Source: Phytomonas francai
Taxonomy: Eukaryota > Euglenozoa > Kinetoplastea > Trypanosomatida > Trypanosomatidae
NCBI GenBank assembly: GCA_001766655.1
Contig: MJCC01000001.1
Coordinates: forward strand, 1,161,809 to 1,225,808
Direction: 5' to 3'
Length of the DNA: 64,000 nucleotides
This document shows, in pieces, positions 31,001-41,518 of this stretch; the first letter of the stretch is position 1, and each line of letters starts with the position of its first letter. The position numbers and the translations under genes were made by a program. The notes under the pieces were generated by a model. That model was not told the DNA's origin. It worked only from the letters and a program-made list of their open reading frames with translations, and did not search any database.

Positions 31001-32452
31001 TCATAAAGGCTTTAGCTTGCGTTGAATCGCTATGACTTCTTTTTCAGGAACGCCACCATTCTTAAGCAGACAAAAAACATCATCGACCATATTCCTCTCC
31101 TCTGTATCCAAAAATAAAGTGATATCTTCTATGCGATTGACACGACTCAGCCCTTTAAGGTATTGTAGCGCCGTAGAAGCTGGAAACTGTCGTATTGTGC
31201 GCAGAAGTCCGATAAATATTTCAGGCGTTATGTTGCTTCCAAAAAGAGATGGAAATAATCCTGGATTTATAGAACTGACAAAATAATTCCTAAGTTCTTC
31301 ATCAGATTCAATCTCCAAAAAGATTTTTTCAAATTCAATAAATGACTTTGGGCTTTTTAGTGATTCTTTTGTCAGCCTTCGGCGTGGGTGAACAGTCCCG
31401 GACAGTTTGTCTTGTTGGGCATCAGAGGATGTGTTAATTTTAACCTCGTTATTCTGGGCCTGTGGTGATGGTGGATCGGGTCTCCCATCTACATTTTTTG
31501 TTCCCTGGGATGCCCGATCAGGCACGCTCCCAAGTGATTTTATTCCTACCTCGGATGGTTTGTGAGCACTGATGCTTTCATTCTCAGCTTCTATAATTTC
31601 AACTCGTGTGCTCTGGCGACGCTTTGCTTCCATTTCTTTTTCCAATTTCAAGGTAGTTTCCAACCGAGCATGTTCATTCTGCTGAAGAACACGTTCAAAC
31701 TCCTCCATATTTTCACTAGCCTGTTCTTTTTGTTGTTTTTTCTCCTCCGAAGACTCAGTATATTCCGATGGCTCCGGATCACTATCATCTACTTCTTCGA
31801 TAGTAATACGTTTTCTGGTTGTTGCGGGGGCCACAGCCTTTTCGCGCTCAGACTGTAACATTTTTGTTACTTCATTGAGCTCCTCAAGCGCAGAAGTGTT
31901 ATTTCGTGCAAGTGCCAACACAGATTCCAAATCAGAGCGAGCTCCCTTTAAGTCATGTAGATTTTTACGAGCTACTGCACGTCGGAAATACCCTTTGGCA
32001 TAACTTTGGCACAGTTGTATGCAGGCTGTTGCATCCTTTTCGGCCTTTTCCCATTGTTTCTCTTTAATCCAACACATAGCTCGATTTGAATAAAGAATAT
32101 GCGCTATGGAGCCCTTCGGATCGAACTCTATCCCAGCCGTATATGCGTCTATTGCATCTTTGTTTTTACCAATACGAAAATATTCATTGCCCTTTTCTTT
32201 CTCAATGTGAGCTGGGTCGCACTCTGGTCGTATTTTTTTACCTTCTTTACGTGCCAATTCAGCAAGTGCTTCCTTGATAGAGGGGACTGTACCACGGATA
32301 GGGACCTCTGCTTCGATTGAAGGGTTCGCTTTACGGTGCCTGTTTGATTTCTCAAGCTCTCTCATTTCTCTTTCCCATTTACTCAACTCCATTAATTCTT
32401 CCCTTGAATCATCTGATTGCTGACGAATCGCCCTGGCTTTGGTTGCACACAT
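31001..32452 (-). CDS. TPR co-chaperone with RPAP3 C-terminal domain (RPAP3/SPAG1-like)
   Basis: The 483-residue protein has a TPR block at about residues 80-188 (HIEKEKGNEYFRIGKNKDAI, AHILYSNRAMCWIKEKQWEKA, YFRRAVARKNLHDL), a charged low-complexity linker, and from about 367 an RPAP3_C domain (PKSFIEFEKIFLEIE, then SRVNRIEDITLFLDTEERN). This pairing defines RPAP3 and SPAG1, which link Hsp90/Hsp70 to the R2TP RuvBL1/2 complex and help assemble RNA polymerases, snoRNPs and axonemal dyneins. The frame runs up to a TTG at 32488. A pyrimidine tract and TTCTAG ending at 32506 mark the acceptor, and the first ATG downstream is 32452. Which of the two families it represents is unresolved. Confidence 0.87.
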   Translation of the reverse strand: MCATKARAIRQQSDDSREELMELSKWEREMRELEKSNRHRKANPSIEAEVPIRGTVPSIKEALAELARKEGKKIRPECDPAHIEKEKGNEYFRIGKNKDAIDAYTAGIEFDPKGSIAHILYSNRAMCWIKEKQWEKAEKDATACIQLCQSYAKGYFRRAVARKNLHDLKGARSDLESVLALARNNTSALEELNEVTKMLQSEREKAVAPATTRKRITIEEVDDSDPEPSEYTESSEEKKQQKEQASENMEEFERVLQQNEHARLETTLKLEKEMEAKRRQSTRVEIIEAENESISAHKPSEVGIKSLGSVPDRASQGTKNVDGRPDPPSPQAQNNEVKINTSSDAQQDKLSGTVHPRRRLTKESLKSPKSFIEFEKIFLEIESDEELRNYFVSSINPGLFPSLFGSNITPEIFIGLLRTIRQFPASTALQYLKGLSRVNRIEDITLFLDTEERNMVDDVFCLLKNGGVPEKEVIAIQRKLKPL

Positions 32453-32505
32453 TGGTGAAAAAAATCCACTTATTGTATAAAACCCCAACGCTTTTGACCT
32501 TTAAG

Positions 32506-32530
32506 CTAGAATCAAAAGGAAAAAGAGCAC
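32506..32530 (-). promoter_or_regulatory. Spliced-leader acceptor of the RPAP3-like gene
   Basis: On the minus strand a run of pyrimidines (CTCTTTTTCCTTTTGATTC) ends in TAG at 32506, giving a 5' untranslated region of 53 bases before the ATG at 32452. Confidence 0.6.
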
Positions 32531-32606
32531 AGGAAAAAAAGTTAAATTAAAAAAATAAATCTCCATACAAATTTGTACAGGACTAACATACAAAAAAGGA
32601 TCAATT

Positions 32607-32608
<2 letters not shown>

Positions 32609-32638
<30 letters not shown>
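32609..32638. repeat. (TA)n microsatellite
   Basis: Thirty bases of perfect alternating TA. Confidence 0.95.
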
Positions 32639-32641
<3 letters not shown>

Positions 32642-32781
32642 AAGCTAATAATGGAATAATTCTATGATTTATGAACGCTCAGTTGTAATAATAAAAATAA
32701 TAATTTCAACTAGTATACTGAGGTCATAGCGTGCGGGAAAAAATATGACAATGTCCAATTCCATCAAGATTACCCTTCGAA

Positions 32782-33129
32782 TCATGAACAATAATGCATA
32801 ATATAAAAACTGAGAAACGTAGGGACAAAAATAGTCAATGGAATTCGAATGTAATCTCTTTTGAGATTATCGTCGTCAGGTGACATATAAGCTAAAAGTG
32901 CGCAAACAAGGTAAAATAATGTATGGACGCATCCCAAAGTAGTCATCCAATCACCATCTAGCAACGTTAAAGCCAAAGTGCCAATCCAAATATACAATAA
33001 TATTTTGGAAATACGTTCAGGCTTGAGATTAAAAATATGAGCAGTGGTGTCCGCAGCCATAAAAGATGAAGCTAAAGTTGAAACAAGTACAAAAATCTCG
33101 TAGAACATTTTTTCTAAAAAAAACTTCAT
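32782..33129 (-). CDS. Small multi-pass membrane protein, unknown
   Basis: From the first ATG (33129) the protein has 115 residues; the frame extends to a GTG at 33159. It is strongly hydrophobic with about four membrane segments: FYEIFVLVSTLASSFMA, ILLYIWIGTLALTLL, LGCVHTLFYLVCALLAYM and IPLTIFVPTFLSFYIM. A polar loop with SPDDDNLKRDYIR lies before the last one. There is no signal peptide cleavage pattern and no family I recognise. Size and layout resemble small ER or mitochondrial inner-membrane proteins. Location in the array on the correct strand supports it being real. Confidence 0.65.
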   Translation of the reverse strand: MKFFLEKMFYEIFVLVSTLASSFMAADTTAHIFNLKPERISKILLYIWIGTLALTLLDGDWMTTLGCVHTLFYLVCALLAYMSPDDDNLKRDYIRIPLTIFVPTFLSFYIMHYCS

Positions 33130-33384
33130 AATTGAAAGAGAAATAGGGAATATTTGCACAGTTCATGAAAACTAAATAAAAAATAGGTGTCATTAGCATT
33201 TCTCTTTTTGTATAGTGTCAAATTATGTTACCAGCTATTAACAGTGTAGTTTATTACTATACAACAATAAATAAGAAAGCACTCAACCCATACAAACGCG
33301 CGCATCTTGAAACTAGTTTTGATATTAGCGATTATAACCGATAAGCATATAAAGAAACCATGTCTTATTATGATCGATAAAGTA

Positions 33385-33837
33385 TTACTTTTCAAGACAT
33401 TGAAGTCCCTTTGATTCATCTGCTTTAGTCCACATTTGATTACGATCGAAAGCATCTTTCACCACATTCATCAAGCAGACAAATACTCTGCGACGTTGGC
33501 TGTTATCCTCATCCCTTGAAATATGTTCTGCTTTTATGCAGGATGCATACAAATGCATGTAGTGTAAGGTTTCACCCTGAAGACGCGTCTGTAAAGCAAT
33601 AACTAGAGTAAGGGTAACAAGCCACATTAAAAAATTTACTTTTCGGCATTTCCTCTTGTGTTCTATGTCTATTTCTTGAAGAAGGTATGGAGCAAGTTGA
33701 GGGTCTCGTCGAGCGTATATATCTAAGTGCATCATGTAGGATGATCCTTTGGTTTTATGCTCGAGGATACTATGGCGCCGGGCTATTTTGAATGTTCCTC
33801 TGTCTCGTAAAACTGCTGAAATTGCTAGTCTATTCAT
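33385..33837 (-). CDS. Small single-pass membrane protein, unknown
   Basis: The 150-residue protein starts at an ATG. Its N-terminus (MNRLAISAVLRDRGTFKIAR) is basic and could be a mitochondrial targeting signal. One hydrophobic segment, NFLMWLVTLTLVIAL, lies near residue 75 after a basic HKRKCRK stretch, so the C-terminal half may face the other side of the membrane. No domain is recognised. It may be a lineage-specific mitochondrial membrane protein; that is inference. Confidence 0.6.
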   Translation of the reverse strand: MNRLAISAVLRDRGTFKIARRHSILEHKTKGSSYMMHLDIYARRDPQLAPYLLQEIDIEHKRKCRKVNFLMWLVTLTLVIALQTRLQGETLHYMHLYASCIKAEHISRDEDNSQRRRVFVCLMNVVKDAFDRNQMWTKADESKGLQCLEK

Positions 33838-34072
33838 TAGCTTAATTAGTACCTTACATCCTCGGTGAATAATCTAAAATTAAGGAAAATGAGTCCACCA
33901 AAATCAAAATTATTCCCTTATGTGACTTTTACCATTATCCTAATGATCTGTTAGTAGACAATATGCGTTACAGCTTGTAAACTGAGGGCTATAATTATTA
34001 ACCGTAAAAAGTTAAAATTAAATGTACTACGCTTAAAATTAGTGCGCAATTTAAATATATTATCATTTATTT

Positions 34073-35227
34073 CTATTCTCGTGATCGTTTCACGGAATTC
34101 TTGCTTCGTAATTGCCTAAACTTTTCTAGTATATTCTTTCGGGTTGTCTCAGCTTTTGGAATTGTAGCGGATTCGTAGCGTACTTTCGCTGCACGAAGCC
34201 TTGGGTAGATCGGAATACCCATTTTCTTCTCGAGAAAACTGACTGCGGAGGGAAACCTTGTGATAGCAGCCAGAAGCCCCCAATTAACTGCTTTGGTGGA
34301 ATTTAAACGATTTTCAATGTCCTCAATGTCTTTGAAAATTATTCCAATTAAACTAATACACGATTCTTCATTAGACCCGCGCTCTAAAATATTTGAAATA
34401 ACCACACCGTATGAATCCTTCTTTGAAAGCTCATAAATGTCTGGCCATTGTTGTAGCAGCACGCCTATTTCAGAGACGATGTGTGATGATGAATATCGAG
34501 TTAAAAGTTCGATAAACTCCACATATGGTCGTTTAGCAGAATTCCCTAATGAATTCTTGAAAACGTTGAAAAGGAACAATGGGCCAACCAATGAATTGTC
34601 TTTCTGATTTGTGGTGCTGCTATCACCGCCAATCATTAGTTCACAACAACGCAACGCTGCTAACTTTTCTTCCTTTGATCTAGCTGATTCACAAATAGCC
34701 ATCTTTGCTTTCTCATCACCTTGAATACGATTTGCAAACTCGGAGTCAATTAAAAATAAACGCCCAGCCGCCACTAGTGTTAATGTAGATCTGAACAAGT
34801 TTCTTACATCACAAGATTTTAGATTCTCGAGTATTACCTTGCGATGGTCTCCCTTACAATCTGCACGATATACAAGTGCATCTAATAGCTTACCCAGAGA
34901 TATCAACAAGTCGGATTGAATAGGACTCCTAAATAACAAGTGGCTTTTATAGGTATCTGAAACCTCTTTTGCAACGGCGTCAACTGTTTTGATAGTGCCA
35001 TATTTAACAAGTGAAGTGAGTATTGACGTTCCTGGGATATTGTTAATCATCACTTGTATAAAAGGATATATAGCTGTCAAGAGATTTCTTTGTGGAGAGC
35101 GAATGGTTGCCGTAGAAAGTACATGCTCAACGTTTTTGGCTGATACCATGGAGGTTAAACATTTTTCCTTCGCATTTTCAATAATGGCAGCCCATTTTGA
35201 AGGATCCAATGACAACTCATTAGGCAT
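34073..35227 (-). CDS. Alpha-helical hypothetical protein, first gene of the left array
   Basis: The 384-residue protein appears almost entirely helical, with repeated amphipathic helices suggestive of an ARM/HEAT-like fold (for example RKVILENLKSCDVRNLFRST and KLAALRCCELMIGG). The C-terminus is basic (KNILEKFRQLRSKNSVKRSRE) and could serve as a nuclear signal. No specific family is recognised. The start at 35227 is supported by a pyrimidine tract and TTTCTAG ending at 35256, which leaves a 28-base 5' untranslated region. It is the first gene transcribed leftward from the strand-switch region. Confidence 0.75.
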   Translation of the reverse strand: MPNELSLDPSKWAAIIENAKEKCLTSMVSAKNVEHVLSTATIRSPQRNLLTAIYPFIQVMINNIPGTSILTSLVKYGTIKTVDAVAKEVSDTYKSHLLFRSPIQSDLLISLGKLLDALVYRADCKGDHRKVILENLKSCDVRNLFRSTLTLVAAGRLFLIDSEFANRIQGDEKAKMAICESARSKEEKLAALRCCELMIGGDSSTTNQKDNSLVGPLFLFNVFKNSLGNSAKRPYVEFIELLTRYSSSHIVSEIGVLLQQWPDIYELSKKDSYGVVISNILERGSNEESCISLIGIIFKDIEDIENRLNSTKAVNWGLLAAITRFPSAVSFLEKKMGIPIYPRLRAAKVRYESATIPKAETTRKNILEKFRQLRSKNSVKRSRE

Positions 35228-35255
35228 TGTTCCACTGGATGCGGCGTTTCAATCA

Positions 35256-35285
35256 CTAGAAATAAAAATATGGAAAAAAAGGAAC
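35256..35285 (-). promoter_or_regulatory. Spliced-leader acceptor of the first left-array gene
   Basis: On the minus strand CTCGTTCCTTTTTTTCC is followed by TATTTTTATTTCTAG, ending at 35256 just upstream of the ATG at 35227. It marks the upstream edge of the left array's first mRNA. Confidence 0.6.
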
Positions 35286-37227
35286 GAGAAAAATTATCTC
35301 ATCAATAGGGCCATGAGCATGGTGTACAGTATTTTCTAACAGTGACCTGGATTGAAGGATTCAAGTAAATTAAATTATCACTAAGAAATGCATCTTATCG
35401 GGAATATTATATCTGGATTAATAATCAGAAAAAATGGGAAATATTAGATTTCAAAACTACAATACTGTTTAATTAATTTTCAGCGACATTAATGTAATAA
35501 ATGGAAACGAAAAATTATAACAATATCATTAAGAATAGGTGTATTTTCTCGCCATATTCACATCATAAAACAATGCTTCGAGAAAACTCTTTTAGCACAG
35601 AATCAAAAGAAACTCAATTCAATCCCATATCAAATCACCGCCTCTTTACTCTACTTTTAGAAAATTGGAACTACATGCATTTCAGACATTTAATTATGTA
35701 TCCAAGTCTTCAAAAAAATAAGCCTACTTAAAATATTTATCAAATCGTATAAAATACTGTAAAATATTTTGTATCCACTTTGAAAATATAAATAGTCTTA
35801 GTAAAGGAAAAAAATGTTTTAGGTGTAAAGCCGTTGTTCCATTTGAAGTTAGGATCAGCACCGATAAGAATCAATAGTAAATTGATGTATTCTATTCAAA
35901 TTAAACCAACACATAAAGAGTGCAAAGAAAAAAGCGCAGTTGGTTGAAAGCTCTTCAAAAATGATGAAAATATTTTCATAGATGATCAATTTGTAAAATT
36001 ATGAGTGCAAAATAAAATTCTAATATACTGATCATAAAAATAAATTATTTTTATTGAAAAATATGTTAAATATAAAATATATGAAAACCATTTTGCTGGT
36101 TATAGTTGCAAACCTCAAGATGCTGTATGAAATACAGAGCATACATTCATTGGCACAATTTTTTGTTCAAATTTAAAATAATACAATTACAATCTGATAT
36201 AATTACTTTTCCTTTTCTCTTACCCTTCCGTAAATAAGTAGAAAGGATCCTTAGTAAAAATGGATAAATTTTATTATATGAATCTCACTATTAATACTTT
36301 CATCGACACATCAAAAACTGGTTTATACAATGCTCTCAACTGTCAGTGCTACCAACATCTTTACTGGTATGAAGACTTTCAAAATATCTAAACCAATATA
36401 TAAAATACGATAGCTATCTAATCTTTATTATGTTTTATAAATTATGAAAATAAAACTGAGACCAAGTTATATAATTTGATAATGTGTTTAGAAAGTCGTT
36501 CGAAACACTGAATTCAACACAATGGACTTTTTGAAAGCTGTTGTAGAAGATGCAGCAACCTTCATTTAAGACCTGAGTGCAGAAAGGAAAAAAAGCACGC
36601 AATATCTGCTTTGATATGATTCTAATTATGCCACCTTTCTGCGTATTTGTTTCAGGTATTACTTTTTAAAAAATGCATATAAGTCACAGATTTGAGATTT
36701 ATAATATTTGTACTGCCTAAAACAAATTAGCGTGGGTCCTTCCCACGTACCTTCTGCCAGCTTACTACGTAATTGAAAATTCAATGACACAGTTTGTGGT
36801 CACAGAGAGAATTAATTCAAACAAATGGAATACAATATAGCCCATTAAGATCAAGACCGTTGGGACTAACAAGCAGTTCTTAAATGATAAATCAAGAATT
36901 AGTAAATTGTTGAACAAGAGTTCTAAGTATATATTTTAGGAAAAAATACAGAAGAAGCTTGCTACTCATTTACGTTATGCTTAGAAAAGAAACTACACAT
37001 ACCCCGGCTTCCAGCCATGTCTTTGGACATATTCAAGGGGAAGGGGGGGTACTCGACCTAAAGAAAAATTAACCAGCTCTGATTTTGATATTACTGTAAG
37101 CACCCCTTCCTCCCCCACGTTCTAAAAAAATATACGAATACTCTAAAACCATTGGAAACATGGACTTGGCCCCCGACGTGGTAAAAAAAAAAAAACGAGA
37201 AAAACAAGTTACCCCCCCCACCCCCCC

Positions 37228-39040
37228 ATCATGCGTATTACCGAAAAACGTCGGACCAATGATCTTTCGGGGGTAATCAAGCAATACCTTGCTATGCAGT
37301 AGTTCCCACATAATTTCTCTGATCATCCTTTGCGATTTGGTCCGGGTGTTGGTCAAAGTCAGTGGCTGGCATTCATTTAGAAGGTGGGGAAGTGTTTCTT
37401 CGGGACCTCCGTGGGCGGTGCGGGTGTTGGAGGATCCGGCACTGGCATTATGAAGCGGCGTCTGGTCGAGCGGTGAGGAGGGGCGTGCAGGGATGGGTTG
37501 AGTGGGAGTGGCGGCGGTTTTGCGCACTACTTTTGTGCGATGGAAATGGGGCATGGCAATATTCGCATGAGCAATCCGGTGGTGGGTGGGCAGGTTCGTG
37601 CGGGATTTCGTGTGGTGAGCCACAAGGGAGGCTTACCCTCTATACCCCCTCTGGCAAATTGTGCAAGTCAATTCCGTTCGGTTGGTCAATAGTCCTCGGC
37701 CTGTGGAGCTTTGGTCTGGGGCAGAAGGTGAACTAGAGGTCGGGTTTGAAAGACTGGCTACAGGGACTTCATCTGGTGGATTGTCGGTTGTGGAAGGGAC
37801 GGAATAGGAGAGTCTGGAGATTATCGTTGGGGGCTCCTCCATGGGGGAGAACAAACCCTGAGGCTGGGTGTTCGTGGTAGGGACATCGTAGGTGGTTCTG
37901 TGCATTCGGCTCGGGGGCGCGCTTGTAGGGTCGTCATCTGGATCTACTCCTTTGTCTAAGAGGAGTAGATCTATTTGGTCTGGGCTCCGGGTCGGATAGC
38001 TGGAATTCGGACGGGTTGCAGAAACGACATCGGCTTTCGCAGTCTCGGACGGCCCAGTAGAGCCTGCCAGAGGCTGCGGTTTCACCGCATCGTATCTGAG
38101 CCAACAGGACAAGTTGCTGGCGATCGAGAGGAATGCCTGTGAGGAGGTCCACGCCACTGAGGTTAGCTGGCCTCGCACCACATAACTTGTATCGATGTGT
38201 GTCTGTTCGGAGCGAGTCGCACCATTTCTGCCGCAGCTTGCGCTTGATACACGCTAGTAGGTCAACGTACCAGATTGGGGCACATTGTTCCGAGGGATCA
38301 TAGGTGTCGAGGAAGTGCTTGACCCATCTATCAGCAATTGTGTTGGCAGCGATTCCGCAGTGCGAGTAAACAAACTGAACGTGTACTCTCCACCCGTGTC
38401 GACCGGTCTCAAGGAGATGATACCAAACGGCATCTTCAAGGAGGCTGGTCTGGATGAGAGCGCCAGTGTTTAGTGCTGTCGCTGGGGAAAGGCTGTCCGT
38501 TATGATAAGGATAGATTTGTTATTGGGGTCAATACTCTCGACACTTAGGATATTCGGTACCAGTTTCTCGAGCGCCAAGAGAAAGCCTAGGCTCTCCGGT
38601 CGGTAGCTGCAGGCGATGGGTCGACAGTTAATGTGGACTACCGTCGCGCGATCTGGTGCGTAAGGTTCTGTTATGATGGTGGCGATGCCGACAGACTTGC
38701 CCTCATTGGCGAGGTTCCCACCGTCTGTGGCGATGGTAGCCCCAAACGGGGAGAGAGACCTGAGGGCACGCTCTGAGCATTGTAGTTTGGCCCTAGATAT
38801 TTCCTTTTCAGAGTGCTTTTTAGGATCGATGTCTTCTCTGGGAGAGTGTTGGTGCCAAAGGTGATGCGGTCTGCGTATTGGGCCATGCAAGGTGTAACGC
38901 GTGAGCGCTGTAGTAGCGGCTCGCGGGAGATCCCGTGATGGGTTTGAGGGGGGGTGAATAGTCCAGAGTCGCTTAAAAGGTCAGCAAGGGTTTCATCCCA
39001 CTCAAGGGCGGATATGGTGGAGTAGCCAAGGAACACCTAA
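37228..39040 (-). pseudogene. 5'-truncated, decayed non-LTR retrotransposon (ingi/L1Tc type, RNase H and zinc finger)
   Basis: Read on the minus strand, one frame (about 39036 down to 38800) gives a linker region, a second frame (about 38890-37990) encodes an RNase H domain, and the first frame then resumes to the end. The RNase H has its acidic residues in ATDGGN, RPESLG, ITDSLS and IADRWVK. The tail contains a C2H2 zinc-finger start (CTICQRGY) interrupted by an in-frame TAA at 37635-37633. RNase H followed by a C2H2 finger is the C-terminal layout of ingi/L1Tc elements. No endonuclease or reverse transcriptase remains. The element is visibly richer in G+C than its surroundings and ends sharply near 39040. 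At least two frame changes and one stop make it dead. Confidence 0.82.
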
Positions 39041-40624
39041 GAAGCAGTTCTGGAGAAGGGCAAAAAATGTGCCATTATACTAATATTTTGTGGAAAAAGT
39101 GTTAAATTATGGTAATAGGTTGACATGATTTAGAAAACCGGGGTTAAATGAGGAAAACGCAGGTAAAAAAGAAGCATTAAAACGCCCAATTTCCCCCACA
39201 CATTAAATAAAAGGAGCCCTGCAAATAATATGAAAATGAATAAAAATACTGCTAAAATTGATAAGGTTGCTTTTTGGCGCAATCAGTAACATATTGAGAG
39301 GGAAAATGCGAAAAAAAGATACCCCGCGCCCATTTATGGATTTTTTTTTGCCTATTATTCATCATTTTTATATATTTAAAATAAACTAAAATCTACTCTA
39401 AACTAAAATTACAATACCCAAATAAGTTTTTACCATCTTTTTGAATTTAATTGAAGGGATTTATACTTAGACAATGTCAACCCCCATTCGATCAAAATAA
39501 AGCAATATGCGTTAGAATCTATTAATTCGAATTTATAAAATCACGATCAATGGTATTATAAATAAAGATTTCTCTTTTAATAAAAATACCTAATTTTTCA
39601 GATAATTTCAAAATAATTACATTCTGAATATCCGATGACAAAAAATATTGATTAATTAAAGGATATAAATGCAATTTATGAACAAAAATGGGCCATAAAA
39701 TTATAGAAAAAAAGGAATATTACTAGTATTTTATGGGGTGGGGTGCTTAAAAATATGAAGTGCCATGCGTAATAATCAAGTGGCATAATATTCAGCCACG
39801 GCCCTTCAAGTGAAAAACGCCTTTCAAAATGAAACCTCCCACCTTTTTATCCTGGATATTTTTTTTAATTGTATAAATTTTATTAATAATACTAAAGACT
39901 GAATTTCTTTTGATCTATTATACTCCATTTTCTACAATATTTGGAATTGATTTAATTATCTTTGAACCCCCACCCCCACAGGATATGTGGGCGCTAAAGG
40001 GGCATACCTTATAATAATTATTGAATTTAATTGATTTTGGCTCGTCGTATTTTTCTAAAAAATAAGGAATTTTATTCATTTAAATTCTTATTTTCTGAGT
40101 TAAAAGGTAATATAAAAAAATACACCATGATCCAACCTTTTTTAATTATCATGATTGATATTAAATTTGTTATCGCTTATTTATTTATTAAATAGCTATG
40201 ATTTATTTAAAATATCCAAAAATGGTTTTAATAATATTAGGGACTTTTTGTCTCGCATTTGGGGTAATTGGTGGGGGGTGAGATGGTTGGGTTTACATTT
40301 TTGTCCTCAGCGAGAAGAAATGGTACCATTTTAATCCAATGGAAAAGAATAATTTATAAAAATAGATGTTCTTCACATTTCATCTAAAAAGTTTTGAAAA
40401 TATTTTTTTTCATTTAAATGTTGTTTTTCCCTATTTCATAATAACTTGAATCTTAATTTTGGGCGCCTTAACATGAAATTAAAATTGGCCGGTGGCATAC
40501 AGAATGGAAGTAAAAATTATAATTTATATGAAATTCTATGCTATAAAACCAGTTTATATTCTTGAAATTTATAGATATATCTTTTAAAAAATGTGATATA
40601 CACATATACGTGTTATATGTGCTA

Positions 40625-40700
40625 TTGGCCAAGCGCTTTGCCCATATTTTCGAAAAAATTCACGCGAATGCCCACATCACACTGACACAGGCTTGGCCAA
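40625..40700. repeat. Inverted repeat in the strand-switch region
   Basis: TTGGCCAAGC at 40625-40634 is the exact reverse complement of GCTTGGCCAA at 40691-40700, separated by 56 bases. Each arm also contains the self-complementary TTGGCCAA. Confidence 0.8.
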
Positions 40701-41186
40701 ATTTCATGTTTATTATATAGATTCTAAACAATAATCTAATTATTCTCGTCTTTCTTTGACCAAAATCTTTAATTTTATTGAATGGCTTTATATGATATCA
40801 ATTTGCATCTGCCAATATTTACCGTTAATTTCCGACGCCTATGGCGGGGTTGCCTCTATATTTCAATATTTTTTTCAAAAAGAAATAAATTTACCATCAC
40901 TTATTTATATATCCAAAAAAAATATTCAAAATGGTGGCTTCAAGGTGATTTAAGGTTGTCATAGTCATTTAATTTTGAAAATCTATACCTTTTTTTTTTT
41001 TCAAAAGCTGCAAAAATAATCATGAAAGTCCATTATTGTGATGAATAAAATTGTTAAAAGTAAAAAAATCAGATATTTAGATATGGCTTGTATTTTTTTT
41101 GTTTTAAGTTTGTACATATTCTTTTGCTCATGGGTGATTTTTTTTCATATGTCATTAATTTTTTGCTCGGGCCGTGATTCCGCTTT

Positions 41187-41200
41187 GGGGGGGGGGGGGG
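41187..41200 (+). repeat. G14 homopolymer
   Basis: Fourteen consecutive G, followed by TTTGGGG, about 350 bases upstream of the first plus-strand gene. It can form G-quadruplex or slipped structures. Confidence 0.9.
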
Positions 41201-41417
41201 TTTGGGGCACCCCCTTGTAGTGCTATAAATCCCCAAAATGTACTGTTTTAATTCTTATTTAGTTCCATTCTTCATTGTGATAGTTGTAAATATTTTTAAA
41301 CTTGTCTTTTTTTATTTTACCAGTACTTTTTTTTGAGTTTTTTTTAAAAATATATTATTCGGGGGTGCGCCGCCGCCATCCTATCAATTTCCAATTCTCG
41401 CATTACCCGCCGCGTCT

Positions 41418-41433
41418 CCCCCCCCCCCCCCCC
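41418..41433 (+). repeat. C16 homopolymer
   Basis: Sixteen consecutive C about 115 bases upstream of the first plus-strand gene; G16 on the other strand. It faces the G14 run 217 bases away, so the two could pair as an inverted repeat. Confidence 0.9.
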
Positions 41434-41516
41434 ATTTTTTTAAAAATTTTCAGGTCACCTTTTGCGTGAATATTCGTTCAATATGTTTTATTTTCCTTAT
41501 TTATGCGCTTATGTTT

Positions 41517-41518
41517 AG
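41517..41518 (+). promoter_or_regulatory. Spliced-leader acceptor of the first right-array gene
   Basis: TTTTATTTTCCTTATTTATGCGCTTATGTTTAG ends at 41518, 29 bases before the ATG at 41548. It marks the first mRNA of the right array. Confidence 0.5.

Larger units (their letters stand above)
32453..32781. other. Spacer with (TA)n between RPAP3-like gene and small membrane protein
   Basis: 329 AT-rich bases holding the acceptor site listed separately and a (TA)n run at about 32609-32638. No gene is supported. Confidence 0.55.

Noticed and set aside
37362..37736. 124-codon plus-strand frame in the strand-switch region
   Set aside because: It is a shadow of the retroelement's Pro/Thr-rich and zinc-finger segment on the opposite strand.
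37190..39060. Search for a target-site duplication around the retroelement
   Set aside because: The flanks near 37200 and 39045 share only a few scattered bases, and no convincing duplicated 10-15-mer is seen.
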